DNA of 64,000 bases, taken from Agrobacterium tumefaciens (GTDB lineage Bacteria > Pseudomonadota > Alphaproteobacteria > Rhizobiales > Rhizobiaceae). The notes beneath the pieces are model-generated. The model did not search any database. It saw only the letters and a program-made list of their open reading frames with translations, and was not told the origin of the DNA. Both the position numbers and the translations under genes were made by a program. The stretch covers positions 1,674,001-1,738,000 of the forward strand of contig NZ_CP039903.1 of the NCBI RefSeq assembly GCF_005221385.1, given 5' to 3'. Below, piece by piece: positions 8,115-15,781 of this stretch. The first letter of the stretch is position 1. Each line of letters begins with the position of its first letter.

Positions 8115-8700
8115 GCGACCATCCCAGAAGATGGCGGATGACGGTCAGGAACCCCGCCGCCGGTGTCTCGATATCCGCTGCGCGGTGCTCACGCCGCCAT
8201 TCGGAGGGCTTTTCGAATTCGCCCGCCCAGATGCCCCGCGCATCCCGGCGCGCCGCCGCCTGTTCGCCTGAAAACTGGAAATAACCGGAGGCAACGGCAA
8301 AACCCGCCGACACCATTTCCGCCGAGACATCCCTGCCGCCGGCGGCGCAATAGACAAGCAGCCGCCCGTAGCGGTCCCTCGAACTGCCGGAACAGGAAAA
8401 ATTCTGCGCCACGACCAGCCGTTGCAGCACACGGCGCGCCTCCTCCCCGCAGGGCCAGGTTTCGGCGCCGCGCCGGCATGTCTGCGACAGTTCTGGCGCA
8501 TCGATACCGAGCAGGCGAAACCGTTCTTCACCCTTTGAAAGCGTATCGCCGTCGATCACGAAGAAACGGCCGCTATAAGTCTCGCTGTTGATCTGGTCGA
8601 GCTTGGCGGCGATGAGGATGCCGAGAAAAACCGCGGCAAGAAACAGCCCGCCGTCGCGGAACGCCGAAAAACCCCTGCGCCTGCCTCCGTTTCGTCCCAT
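8107..8700 (-). CDS. Membrane-anchored thermonuclease-family (SNase-like) protein
   Basis: The protein has 197 residues. A basic N-terminus (MGRNGGRRRG) and one hydrophobic segment (about residues 18-33) suggest membrane anchoring with the domain outside the cytoplasm. The staphylococcal nuclease fold follows: FVIDGDTLSKGEERFRLLGI, then DAPELSQTC, and later the RDRYGRLLVYC strand, which supply the conserved Asp, Arg, Glu and second Arg of the active site. Four or more Cys may form disulphides. The ATG at 8700 is used because upstream in-frame residues are Cys/Arg-rich and unlike a signal. It overlaps the downstream glycosylase-like gene by 8 bases. Confidence 0.85.
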   Translation of the reverse strand: MGRNGGRRRGFSAFRDGGLFLAAVFLGILIAAKLDQINSETYSGRFFVIDGDTLSKGEERFRLLGIDAPELSQTCRRGAETWPCGEEARRVLQRLVVAQNFSCSGSSRDRYGRLLVYCAAGGRDVSAEMVSAGFAVASGYFQFSGEQAAARRDARGIWAGEFEKPSEWRREHRAADIETPAAGFLTVIRHLLGWSHG

Positions 8701-8807
8701 GTAACAACAAACCCTTGTCAGAAATGGCAAACAAATCCTTTCACGGCAGCATCTTCTTAAGATTTTGCACGTAGTCTGCAAGGGTTCATGTCACCTGCGT
8801 TGTAACA

Positions 8808-10343
8808 ATGAGTAAAAGCGTCAGCACGTCCACCGACAAGATCATCGTCGACCGCTCGAAAAAACACCGCAACAAAGCGGTTTTCGACACGGTGAAGACG
8901 ACGCGTGAACGCCTGCAGCAGGGTGCCGGCGGAACCGAAGCCTATGAACGCGAAATGCTGACCATGCACATCGCCGAGACCCTTCAGGGCGCGATGTTCA
9001 TGCCGCTTTTCATCGTGCTCGCCTCCGTCATCGGTCTTTATATCACCCGCGACATCGGGCTGATCATCTGGTCGCTGATTGCGCTCAGCTTCCACGCCAT
9101 GGCCTTGGTGCTGGCCAAGAGGGCGGCGAAGCAGGAGATCACGCCCGAAAATCTCCAGCACTGGAAAAATCTGTTCCTCGGCATGCAGATCCTCATCGGC
9201 TGCGCATGGGCCATGTTCGCACTGGCCGAACCGGCGCGCAACGACCCGACGCTTGTTCTCTTCTTCAAGGGCGCAACGCTGCTGATCGCGCTTTCGCTGA
9301 CCGCCATGGCCAATTTCATGCTGCGGCGGGCGACTTTCATGACCTTCCTGCCGGTGATGGCGGCGCTGTGCGTCACCTCGGCCATCTCGCGTGATCCATT
9401 CGATGTCGGCCTTGCGCTGATGTTTGGCATGGCGATCCTCTTCTGTCATCGCATCACCAGCCGGCTCTACCAGACCAGCGTCAAGCTCCTCTCCTCCCAG
9501 ACGGAAAAGGACGACCTGATCGCCGAACTCGAAGTCGCCAACTCGGTTTCGGATGAGGCGCGACGCCGCGCCGAAGAGGCCAATCTGGCCAAATCGCGCT
9601 TTCTGGCCTCCATGTCGCACGAACTGCGCACCCCGCTTAACGCCATTCTCGGCTTTTCCGAGGTCATGGCGTCAGAGGTGCTCGGCCCGCTCAACAACCC
9701 GCTCTACAAGGAATATTCCGGCGATATCCATCGCTCCGGACAGCACCTGCTCGATCTCATCAACGAAATCCTCGACCTGTCACGCATCGAGGCCGGTCGC
9801 TATGATCTCAATGAGGAATCCATCTCGATGCTGGAAATCGCCGAGGATTGCATCGGCATGATCCAGTTGCGGGCCCGCGCCAAGACGATCAGGATTTCAC
9901 AGCAGTTCGAAAGCAGCCTGCCGCAGGTCTGGGCCGATGAAAAATCCATCCGCCAGGTTATTCTCAACCTTCTCTCCAATGCCGTGAAATTCACGCCGCA
10001 GGGCGGCGAAATTCTCGTGAAGGCCGGCTGGACGGCGGGCGGCGGACAATATGTGTCTATCAAGGACAATGGGCCGGGTATTCCCGAAGATGAAATCCCC
10101 GTGGTGCTGTCGGCCTTCGGTCAGGGATCGATCGCCATCAAGAGCGCCGAACAGGGAACCGGGCTTGGCCTGCCCATCGTTCAGGCCATTCTTGCCAAAC
10201 ATGACGGCCAGTTCATCCTGAAATCGAAGTTGCGCGAAGGCACAGAGGGCATCGCCATCCTGCCGGCAAAACGCGTGCTGCAGAGCCTGCCGGCCGTGGA
10301 GGAAACCCACGCCATCCAGCCGCGCCGACGGTCCTTCGCCTGA
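8808..10343 (+). CDS. pdhS2: PdhS/PleC/DivJ-type sensor histidine kinase PdhS2
   Basis: This 511-residue membrane kinase has about six hydrophobic segments between residues 55 and 215, a short coiled linker (residues 232-265), then the dimerisation domain with MSHELRTPLNAILGFSEVM. The phospho-accepting His is residue 271 and the Thr needed for phosphatase action is residue 275. The ATP-binding domain follows, with an N-box in LNLLSNAVKFTPQG, DNGPGIP and GTGLGLPIV. The H-box is of the kind that acts on the DivK/PleD regulators controlling the alphaproteobacterial cell cycle. From memory, PdhS2 of Agrobacterium was described with H271 and T275, which matches exactly. In that organism it tunes motility, attachment and cyclic-di-GMP output. 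Confidence 0.85.
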   Translation: MSKSVSTSTDKIIVDRSKKHRNKAVFDTVKTTRERLQQGAGGTEAYEREMLTMHIAETLQGAMFMPLFIVLASVIGLYITRDIGLIIWSLIALSFHAMALVLAKRAAKQEITPENLQHWKNLFLGMQILIGCAWAMFALAEPARNDPTLVLFFKGATLLIALSLTAMANFMLRRATFMTFLPVMAALCVTSAISRDPFDVGLALMFGMAILFCHRITSRLYQTSVKLLSSQTEKDDLIAELEVANSVSDEARRRAEEANLAKSRFLASMSHELRTPLNAILGFSEVMASEVLGPLNNPLYKEYSGDIHRSGQHLLDLINEILDLSRIEAGRYDLNEESISMLEIAEDCIGMIQLRARAKTIRISQQFESSLPQVWADEKSIRQVILNLLSNAVKFTPQGGEILVKAGWTAGGGQYVSIKDNGPGIPEDEIPVVLSAFGQGSIAIKSAEQGTGLGLPIVQAILAKHDGQFILKSKLREGTEGIAILPAKRVLQSLPAVEETHAIQPRRRSFA

Positions 10344-10361
10344 TCCCGGTTTCCCAGCCGC

Positions 10362-10766
10362 TTAGAAGAACAACGTCGTCACCAGCGAATAAAGCACGAA
10401 AAATCCGTTCGCCATCAAAAGGCAGAAGACCGCGAAGGAGCCGAGATCCTTGGCATGTCGCCCGACCGAGGAAATTTCCGGCGAGATGCGGTCCACCAGT
10501 TCCTCGATCGCAGTATTGAGCGCCTCGACCGCAAACAGCAGCAACATCAGCACAGTAAAGACGAGAAGATGCGCAAATGGCGCACCGACGATGAGAAGCA
10601 GGCCAAGCCCGACGCCGAAGGCCAGAACCTCATGCCGGAAGGCCGCCTCCTGCCACAGCCGACCCAGCCCCTGCACGGAATAGCGGGCAGCGGCAAAAAG
10701 ATGCCGCCAGCCCTTTTCCTTGCGGAATGCCGGTTCAGCTTGCTTCTTTTGCGGCGTCGCGTCCAT
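10362..10766 (-). CDS. dgkA: Diacylglycerol kinase
   Basis: This 134-residue integral membrane enzyme phosphorylates diacylglycerol to phosphatidic acid, recycling lipid released during synthesis of membrane-derived glucans. The active-site block EALNTAIEELVDRISPEISS and the DLGSFAVFCLLM helix are diagnostic, and three membrane helices are visible. The ATG at 10766 has GAGG about 6 bases upstream. A TTG at 10778 would create a 4-base overlap with cobT but lacks a good ribosome site. It lies directly downstream of cobT, and the stop is 18 bases from the convergent pdhS2 stop. Confidence 0.93.
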   Translation of the reverse strand: MDATPQKKQAEPAFRKEKGWRHLFAAARYSVQGLGRLWQEAAFRHEVLAFGVGLGLLLIVGAPFAHLLVFTVLMLLLFAVEALNTAIEELVDRISPEISSVGRHAKDLGSFAVFCLLMANGFFVLYSLVTTLFF

Positions 10767-10774
10767 CTTTGACC

Positions 10775-11809
10775 TCAATGATCGGTACGGGGGCTGGTGC
10801 GGGTGTCCACACCCGCCGCTTCGAAAGTCGCCATGCCGGAATGGCAGGCGGCGGCAGCCTTGACGATGCCGGCGGCAAGTGCCGCACCCGTGCCTTCGCC
10901 CAGCCGCATGCCAAGCGCCAGAAGCGGCGTCTTGCCAAGCTTTTCGACGGCGGCCAGATGGCCGGGTTCACCCGAGACATGGCCGATCAGGCAGTGATCG
11001 AGCGCCGAAGAATTGGCCGCCTTTAGGAGAGCGGCAGCCGCTGTTGCCACATAACCATCGATAAGCACCGGAATACGCTGCACGCGCGCGGCGAGAATGG
11101 CACCGGCAATTGCCGCAATCTCGCGTCCGCCGAGACGGCGCATGATTTCCAGCGGATCGGACAGATGGTCCTTGTGGAACTCGACAGCGGCCTTCACCGC
11201 CGCGATCTTGCGGGCCATGACCTCGCCTTCCGAACCGGTGCCCGGGCCGGTCCATTCTTCCGCGGTGCCGCCATAGAGCGCCAGATTGATCGCCGCTGCA
11301 ATCGTGGTGTTGCCGATGCCCATTTCACCGACGCAGAGAAGATCGGTGCCGCCGGCAATCGCCTCCATGCCGAAGGCCATGGTGGCGGCGCAGTCGCGCT
11401 CCGAAAGGGCCGGCTCGCAGGTGATGTCGCCGGTCGGATAATCAAGCGCCAGATCGAAAATCTTCAGGCCGAGATCGTTGGCGACGCAGATCTGGTTGAT
11501 CGCCGCGCCACCGGCTGCAAAATTCTCCACCATCTGCTGGGTTACGGATGTCGGATAGGGCGTGACGCCGTGGCGGGTGACACCATGATTGCCGGCGAAA
11601 ATCGCCACCAGCGGACGGGTGACGGCGGGCGGGCGGCCGGACCAGGCGGCCAGCCACATGGCGATTTCTTCCAGACGGCCGAGTGAACCGGCGGGCTTGG
11701 TCAGCTGCGCATTGCGCTCCTTTGCCGCCACGAGCGCGTGCGTATCCGGGCCGGGAAGCTCACGCAACAGCGCGCGAAAATCATCGAAGGGCAATCCGCT
11801 CATGCTCAT
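10775..11809 (-). CDS. cobT: Nicotinate-nucleotide--dimethylbenzimidazole phosphoribosyltransferase
   Basis: This 344-residue cytosolic enzyme makes alpha-ribazole phosphate, the lower nucleotide ligand of cobalamin, from nicotinate mononucleotide and dimethylbenzimidazole. Characteristic blocks are TKPAGSLGRLEEIAMWLA near the N-terminus, AGNHGVTRHGVTPYP, GEMGIGNTTIAAA in the middle, and GMRLGEGTGAALA near the C-terminus, which carries the catalytic Glu. The length is normal for the family. It is divergent from cobS, the next enzyme in the pathway, across a 152-base gap, and dgkA follows it closely. Rhizobial and Pseudomonas denitrificans literature calls this enzyme CobU. Confidence 0.96.
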   Translation of the reverse strand: MSMSGLPFDDFRALLRELPGPDTHALVAAKERNAQLTKPAGSLGRLEEIAMWLAAWSGRPPAVTRPLVAIFAGNHGVTRHGVTPYPTSVTQQMVENFAAGGAAINQICVANDLGLKIFDLALDYPTGDITCEPALSERDCAATMAFGMEAIAGGTDLLCVGEMGIGNTTIAAAINLALYGGTAEEWTGPGTGSEGEVMARKIAAVKAAVEFHKDHLSDPLEIMRRLGGREIAAIAGAILAARVQRIPVLIDGYVATAAAALLKAANSSALDHCLIGHVSGEPGHLAAVEKLGKTPLLALGMRLGEGTGAALAAGIVKAAAACHSGMATFEAAGVDTRTSPRTDH

Positions 11810-11961
11810 GGTGTCGGTCTCTTTCGTAGCCGGGTTGGCTGTCGCATCGGCTCATGCGTCCGGAACTTGTGTTTTCCGGCAAATCGGTCTTTGTTGCGCC
11901 TCTCATAATCGCGGATGCGCCGCGGAACAACCGGAAATGCAAGTGCAGCAACGGAGAGAGC

Positions 11962-12747
11962 ATGAAGGCCCGGGATTTTATAACAGATGTCATGCATTCC
12001 GTTGCCTTTCTCAGCCGCCTGCCGGTTCCTTCGCGGTTTTTCGAAAATGCCGATGGTGTGTCGATGCGCCGCACCGCCCGCGCCTTTCCCGCCGCCGGCC
12101 TGCTGATCGCCCTGCCCGCGGCTTTTCTGGTGGTGATTTTCGCCGCCTTCGATGCCTCGCCGCAGCTCACGGGCTGGCTCGCCATCGCCCTCACGGCGCT
12201 TCTGACAGGAGCACTGCACGAAGACGGGCTGGCCGACATGGCCGATGGTTTCGGCGCAGGCAAGGACAAGGCGCGCACGCTTGAGATCATGAAGGACAGC
12301 CGCATCGGCAGCTATGGCACCATCGCCATGGTGCTGTCCTTCGCGCTGCGTGCCACGGCGCTCGCATCGCTGATCGAGACACTTCCCGCAAAAACTGCCG
12401 CCGCCGGCCTGATCGCCGCACTTGTCATGAGCCGCGCCCTGATGGTGTGGCACTGGCAGGCCCTGCCCGCCGCCAAAACCTCCGGCATCGCCGCCGGCGC
12501 CGGCCAGCCCGGAGACAGCGAGCGCAATATCGCCCTGGCGATCGGGCTGCTGGTCTTCATTCTCTTCACGCTGCACGCTTTGCCCATTCTGTCGATTGCA
12601 CTTGTGCTCGCCGCAACCATTCTGGCGACGGTGCTGTTCGGCCGACTGTGCGACAGGAAGATCGGCGGCCACACCGGCGATACGATCGGCGCCTGCCAGC
12701 AGATCACGGAGATCGTTACTCTCGTCGCCCTTGCCCTTGCGGCGTAA
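11962..12747 (+). CDS. cobS: Adenosylcobinamide-GDP ribazoletransferase
   Basis: This 261-residue inner-membrane enzyme joins adenosylcobinamide-GDP with alpha-ribazole (phosphate) to give adenosylcobalamin (phosphate), the last assembly step; it is CobV in the P. denitrificans scheme. Visible marks are an N-terminal AVAFLSRLPVP-like motif, the acidic TGALHEDGLADMADGFG motif that binds Mg2+, RIGSYGTIAMVL, and six or more hydrophobic helices, ending with GDTIGACQQITEIV. The ATG at 11962 has GGAGAGAG before it; 36 upstream in-frame codons are ignored. It is divergent from cobT, so one short region controls both. Confidence 0.95.
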   Translation: MKARDFITDVMHSVAFLSRLPVPSRFFENADGVSMRRTARAFPAAGLLIALPAAFLVVIFAAFDASPQLTGWLAIALTALLTGALHEDGLADMADGFGAGKDKARTLEIMKDSRIGSYGTIAMVLSFALRATALASLIETLPAKTAAAGLIAALVMSRALMVWHWQALPAAKTSGIAAGAGQPGDSERNIALAIGLLVFILFTLHALPILSIALVLAATILATVLFGRLCDRKIGGHTGDTIGACQQITEIVTLVALALAA

Positions 12748-12766
12748 CGGCCTGATATAGACCATC

Positions 12767-12958
12767 ATGGAAACACCCTGCATCCACATCTGCCGCCTCA
12801 ACGCGACCAGCAGCCTCTGCATTGGCTGCGGCCGCACGCTGGATGAAATCGGCGGCTGGGCAGGCTATAGCGACGAGAAGCGTCGAACGATCATGCAGGC
12901 GCTGCCGCAAAGACTGGAAAATTTGAGCGAGACCACCAGGGAGACGCATACCGCATGA
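12767..12958 (+). CDS. DUF1289 small cysteine-rich protein
   Basis: This 63-residue protein has the DUF1289 layout: CIHICRLN near the N-terminus, then CIGCGRTLDEIGGWA. The four Cys could bind a metal or an Fe-S cluster. The C-terminal half is a charged helix. Members are common beside unrelated genes in proteobacteria and have no proven function. It starts 19 bases after cobS and overlaps the next gene by 4 bases, so it is in the same operon. Confidence 0.85.
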   Translation: METPCIHICRLNATSSLCIGCGRTLDEIGGWAGYSDEKRRTIMQALPQRLENLSETTRETHTA

Positions 12959-13662
12959 ACAGGCTGACCATCGTTCTCCTTCTCCTCGCCGTGGGCCTCG
13001 GCCTGCTTCTCATCAATCACGATGGTGGCCGCACACTCGGCATCGACAATGATCAATTCGCACAGGCTCTCTATCTCGTGCCCATTGCCGGCCTCCTGTC
13101 GGTCGGCATCCTGGCCGGAAGACGGGGCGGCTTCGGCACCGTCATCCGCCAGCTTGCCGTCTGGCTCGTCATCATCCTCGGCCTCGTCTCGCTTTATCTC
13201 TATCGCTACGACCTGCAATCCTTCGGCGATCGCCTTTTGGGCGGCCTGATGCCGGGCCGCGCCGTGGTGGTAACGACATCAGGTGGCGAACAGGAGATCG
13301 TGCTGCACAAATCGATGAGCGGCCATTTCGAGGCGAATGTCGGCGTTGATGGCAAGACCATCCACATGCTCGTCGATACCGGCGCAAGCTCCGTGGTGCT
13401 GGCCAATGCCGACGCCGCCGAAATCGGTATCGACACGGGCAGCCTGCGCTATACCGTACCGGTCATGACCGCAAATGGCCGCACGGCAGCAGCCCCCGTC
13501 ACCCTGTCGGAAATCGGCATCGGCCCGATCGTGCGCCGCAACATCCCCGCCCTCGTCGCGCAGGATGGCCAGTTGGGCCAAAGCCTGCTCGGCATGAGCT
13601 TCCTGTCGACGCTCGGTTCGCTACAGATGCAGACGGACGAGTTACGGTTGCGGGATCGATAA
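12955..13662 (+). CDS. Membrane-anchored retropepsin-like aspartic protease (TIGR02281 family)
   Basis: The protein has 235 residues. Three hydrophobic segments lie in the first 90 residues (about 3-20, 38-50 and 62-80). The C-terminal 120 residues form a single-domain retropepsin-like fold. The catalytic motif is LVDTGASSVVL, strands around VPVMTANGR and VRRNIPALVA follow, and the end has the LGMSFLSTLGSLQ motif typical of this family. The protease domain is probably periplasmic and active as a dimer. It overlaps the DUF1289 gene by 4 bases. Substrates are unknown. Confidence 0.88.
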   Translation: MNRLTIVLLLLAVGLGLLLINHDGGRTLGIDNDQFAQALYLVPIAGLLSVGILAGRRGGFGTVIRQLAVWLVIILGLVSLYLYRYDLQSFGDRLLGGLMPGRAVVVTTSGGEQEIVLHKSMSGHFEANVGVDGKTIHMLVDTGASSVVLANADAAEIGIDTGSLRYTVPVMTANGRTAAAPVTLSEIGIGPIVRRNIPALVAQDGQLGQSLLGMSFLSTLGSLQMQTDELRLRDR

Positions 13663-13828
13663 ACCCCAGGCATCAGTGAGCGCCGCCGAGGCACTCCGCT
13701 TTCGTCATCGGCCGCGGAAAGGAAATACCCCGTTTTAGGGCCAATCGGGATGTTCTTTTCGCACCGACCGGTCGTCGCAGGGCATTGCCCCTTGATTCCT
13801 TCCCATTTGATAATTTATGTTGGCTCTG

Positions 13829-13975
13829 TTCTCAGGGCGGGGTGCAATTCCCCACCGGCGGTATCGGGATTTGTCCCGGAGCCCGCGAGCGCTTCCGGTC
13901 TCCAAAGCCGGAAGGTCAGCAGATCCGGTGAGAGGCCGGAGCCGACGGTATAGTCCGGATGGAAGAGGACAAGGC
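13829..13975 (+). promoter_or_regulatory. FMN riboswitch (RFN element)
   Basis: The leader of ribB carries the conserved six-stem FMN aptamer: it begins TTCTCAGGGCGGGGTG, passes through CCCCACCGGCGG, GAGCCCGCGAGCG, AAGGTCAGCAGATCCGG and GAGCCGACGGTATAGTC, and closes with GGATGGAAGAGGAC. When FMN binds, downstream expression falls, probably by blocking ribosome access or ending transcription before ribB at 14096. The aptamer occupies the middle of the 433-base gap 13663-14095; the rest of the gap holds an AT-rich promoter-like stretch (13800-13825) and a 120-base expression-platform region. Confidence 0.96.
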
Positions 13976-14095
13976 ATAGGACGCCCGCGCGTGAGTGGGC
14001 TTCGCATTGCATTGTTCGCCCAAGGGATATTTGGCGCTTCTTGAAGCGCGAAAATGCCGCAAAACGGCATAACCCCTTGAAAGGCTTGAAATAGA

Positions 14096-14737
14096 ATGAC
14101 CATTGCTAAAATTGAAGACGCGATCGAAGCCATTTCCCGTGGCGAGATGGTGATTGTGGTTGACGATGAAGACCGCGAAAACGAAGGCGATATCATCGCC
14201 GCTTCCGACAGCATCACTCCGCAGCAGATCGCTTTCATGATGAACCATGCGCGCGGGCTGGTGTGCGTCGCCATGCCGGGCGAACGTCTGGATGCGCTCG
14301 ACATTCCGCTGATGGTGTCGCGCAATACCGAATCCCTCAAGACGGCATTCACCGTCTCGGTGGACTATATTCCCGGCACCACGACAGGCATTTCCGCCGC
14401 CGACCGGGCAGAGACCGTGCGTGCGCTGGTTTCAGAGGGTTCGCGCCCGGAAGACTTCGCCCGTCCCGGCCATATCTTTCCGCTGCGCGCCAATCCGCAA
14501 GGCGTCCTTGGCCGCACTGGCCATACGGAAGCAGCCGTGGACCTCTGCCGCCTTGCCGGCAAATACCCCTCCGGCACCATCTGCGAAGTCGCCAATGACG
14601 ACGGCACCATGGCCCGCCTGCCCCAGCTCGAAGTCTTCGCCGAACGTCACGGCCTGCTCGTCGTGACGATCAAGGACCTCGTTGCTTACCTCAAGGGCGA
14701 GGTTGTCGACGATGTGGTGCAGAAGCAGGTTGCTTGA
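14096..14737 (+). CDS. ribB: 3,4-dihydroxy-2-butanone-4-phosphate synthase
   Basis: This 213-residue enzyme converts ribulose 5-phosphate to the four-carbon precursor of riboflavin plus formate. The acidic metal site DDEDRENEGDI (residues 22-32), the SEGSRPEDFARPGH region and GRTGHTEAAVDLCRLAG are diagnostic. No GTP cyclohydrolase II domain is fused, so this is the monofunctional form. The FMN riboswitch upstream gives feedback control. It stands alone, with a GC-rich hairpin after the stop. Confidence 0.97.
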   Translation: MTIAKIEDAIEAISRGEMVIVVDDEDRENEGDIIAASDSITPQQIAFMMNHARGLVCVAMPGERLDALDIPLMVSRNTESLKTAFTVSVDYIPGTTTGISAADRAETVRALVSEGSRPEDFARPGHIFPLRANPQGVLGRTGHTEAAVDLCRLAGKYPSGTICEVANDDGTMARLPQLEVFAERHGLLVVTIKDLVAYLKGEVVDDVVQKQVA

Positions 14738-14768
14738 TCTGCGCTTGCTTGTACTTTGAATACGAAAA

Positions 14769-14788
14769 CGCCCGGCAAGAGCCGGGCG
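14769..14788 (+). terminator. GC-rich hairpin after ribB, possible terminator
   Basis: A perfect 8-bp stem with a 4-base loop lies 31 bases after the ribB stop. It lacks a real T-run downstream, so termination is likely weak or needs another factor. Confidence 0.4.
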
Positions 14789-14825
14789 TGAAATTCTTGA
14801 TTGAGGCGCTAAAACCTCTCTCCTG

Positions 14826-14900
14826 CGTCATCCTCGGGCTTGACCCGAGGATCCACAACCCAGCCGCCCATGGATCCTCGGGTCAAGCCCGAGGATGACG
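14826..14900. repeat. Dispersed inverted repeat, family A (copy 1)
   Basis: Two perfect 30-base arms (14826-14855 and 14871-14900) are inverted around a 15-base centre. Each arm starts with CGTCATCCTCGGGCTTGACC in one orientation. Other family A copies lie at 25024-25099 and, degenerate, at 37326-37413. Here it lies between ribB and the convergent dehydrogenase operon. Confidence 0.85.
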
Positions 14901-14978
14901 TGGAGTGTGGTGAACCGCCGATTGAAGCGGTCGTTTATGTCTATTGGACAAAGAACCTCAGCACTTCCACACCAAACC

Positions 14979-15767
14979 TTACCAGCAGCAGAAACCACCA
15001 TCCACCAGCAGGTCCACGCCCGTCACGAAGCTCGCGGCGTCAGACAGCAGGAAGATCGCCGGGCCGACCATTTCATCGACGCCTGCCATGCGCTGCATCG
15101 GCGTCTGCTCTTCGAAGAGCTTGGTCTGGTGCACCATTTCCGGCCGCGTGTTCATTGGCGTCGCCGTGTAACCCGGCGAGATGGTGTTGACGCGGATGCC
15201 GCGCCCCACCCACTCCATCGCCATGGATTTCGACATGTGGATGACGCCGGCCTTCGAAGCGTTGTAATGGCATTGCATCAGCCCGCGATTGACGATGACG
15301 CCAGACATGGAGGCGATATTGACGATCGAACCACGACCGTTCTTCAGCATGGCATTGGCTTCCGCCTGGCAGGAGAGGAAAACGCCCTTCAGGTTGATGT
15401 CCATCATCGTCTGGAACTGGCTTTCCTCCATCTCCTCGGCCGGATTGGCGTTGGCGATGCCGGCGGCATTGACCGCGAGCGACAGCGCACCAAGTTCTGC
15501 CTCAGTGCGGGCAACCGCATCGATCAGCGCTTCTTTGCTGGTCACATCAGCCGCAATCTGGATCGACTTGCGCCCGGCCTTGGCGATGAAATCCGCCGTC
15601 TGCGCCAGACCGTCATCGGTGCGGCGATCGAGCAGCGCGACATTGGCGCCGGACTGGGCAAGCCCCATGGCGATGCGCTGGCCGATGCCGGAGCCGGCGC
15701 CGGTGACAAGCGCCACCTGGCCGGAAAGATCGAACAGTTTCGGCGCGTTGAGGGTGATGGTGGACAT
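14979..15767 (-). CDS. SDR-family NAD(P)-dependent sugar/polyol dehydrogenase
   Basis: The 262-residue protein is a classical short-chain dehydrogenase. Cofactor binding uses VTGAGSGIGQR near residues 16-26, NAAGIANA follows, then the catalytic Ser in SMSGV and the Tyr-Lys pair in CHYNASKAG. The end has FVTGVDLLVDGGF. The ATG at 15767 has AAGGAA 7 bases upstream. It is the last gene of the leftward transporter operon, 14 bases after the ATPase, so it probably oxidises the imported polyol or sugar. The exact substrate cannot be read from sequence; sorbitol, arabinitol and gluconate dehydrogenases look alike. Confidence 0.86.
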   Translation of the reverse strand: MSTITLNAPKLFDLSGQVALVTGAGSGIGQRIAMGLAQSGANVALLDRRTDDGLAQTADFIAKAGRKSIQIAADVTSKEALIDAVARTEAELGALSLAVNAAGIANANPAEEMEESQFQTMMDINLKGVFLSCQAEANAMLKNGRGSIVNIASMSGVIVNRGLMQCHYNASKAGVIHMSKSMAMEWVGRGIRVNTISPGYTATPMNTRPEMVHQTKLFEEQTPMQRMAGVDEMVGPAIFLLSDAASFVTGVDLLVDGGFCCW

Positions 15768-15781
15768 CGCTATTTCCTTCT

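Noticed and set aside
11810..11961. Cobalamin riboswitch between cobT and cobS
   Set aside because: The gap is only 152 bases, and the conserved B12-box sequence was not found.
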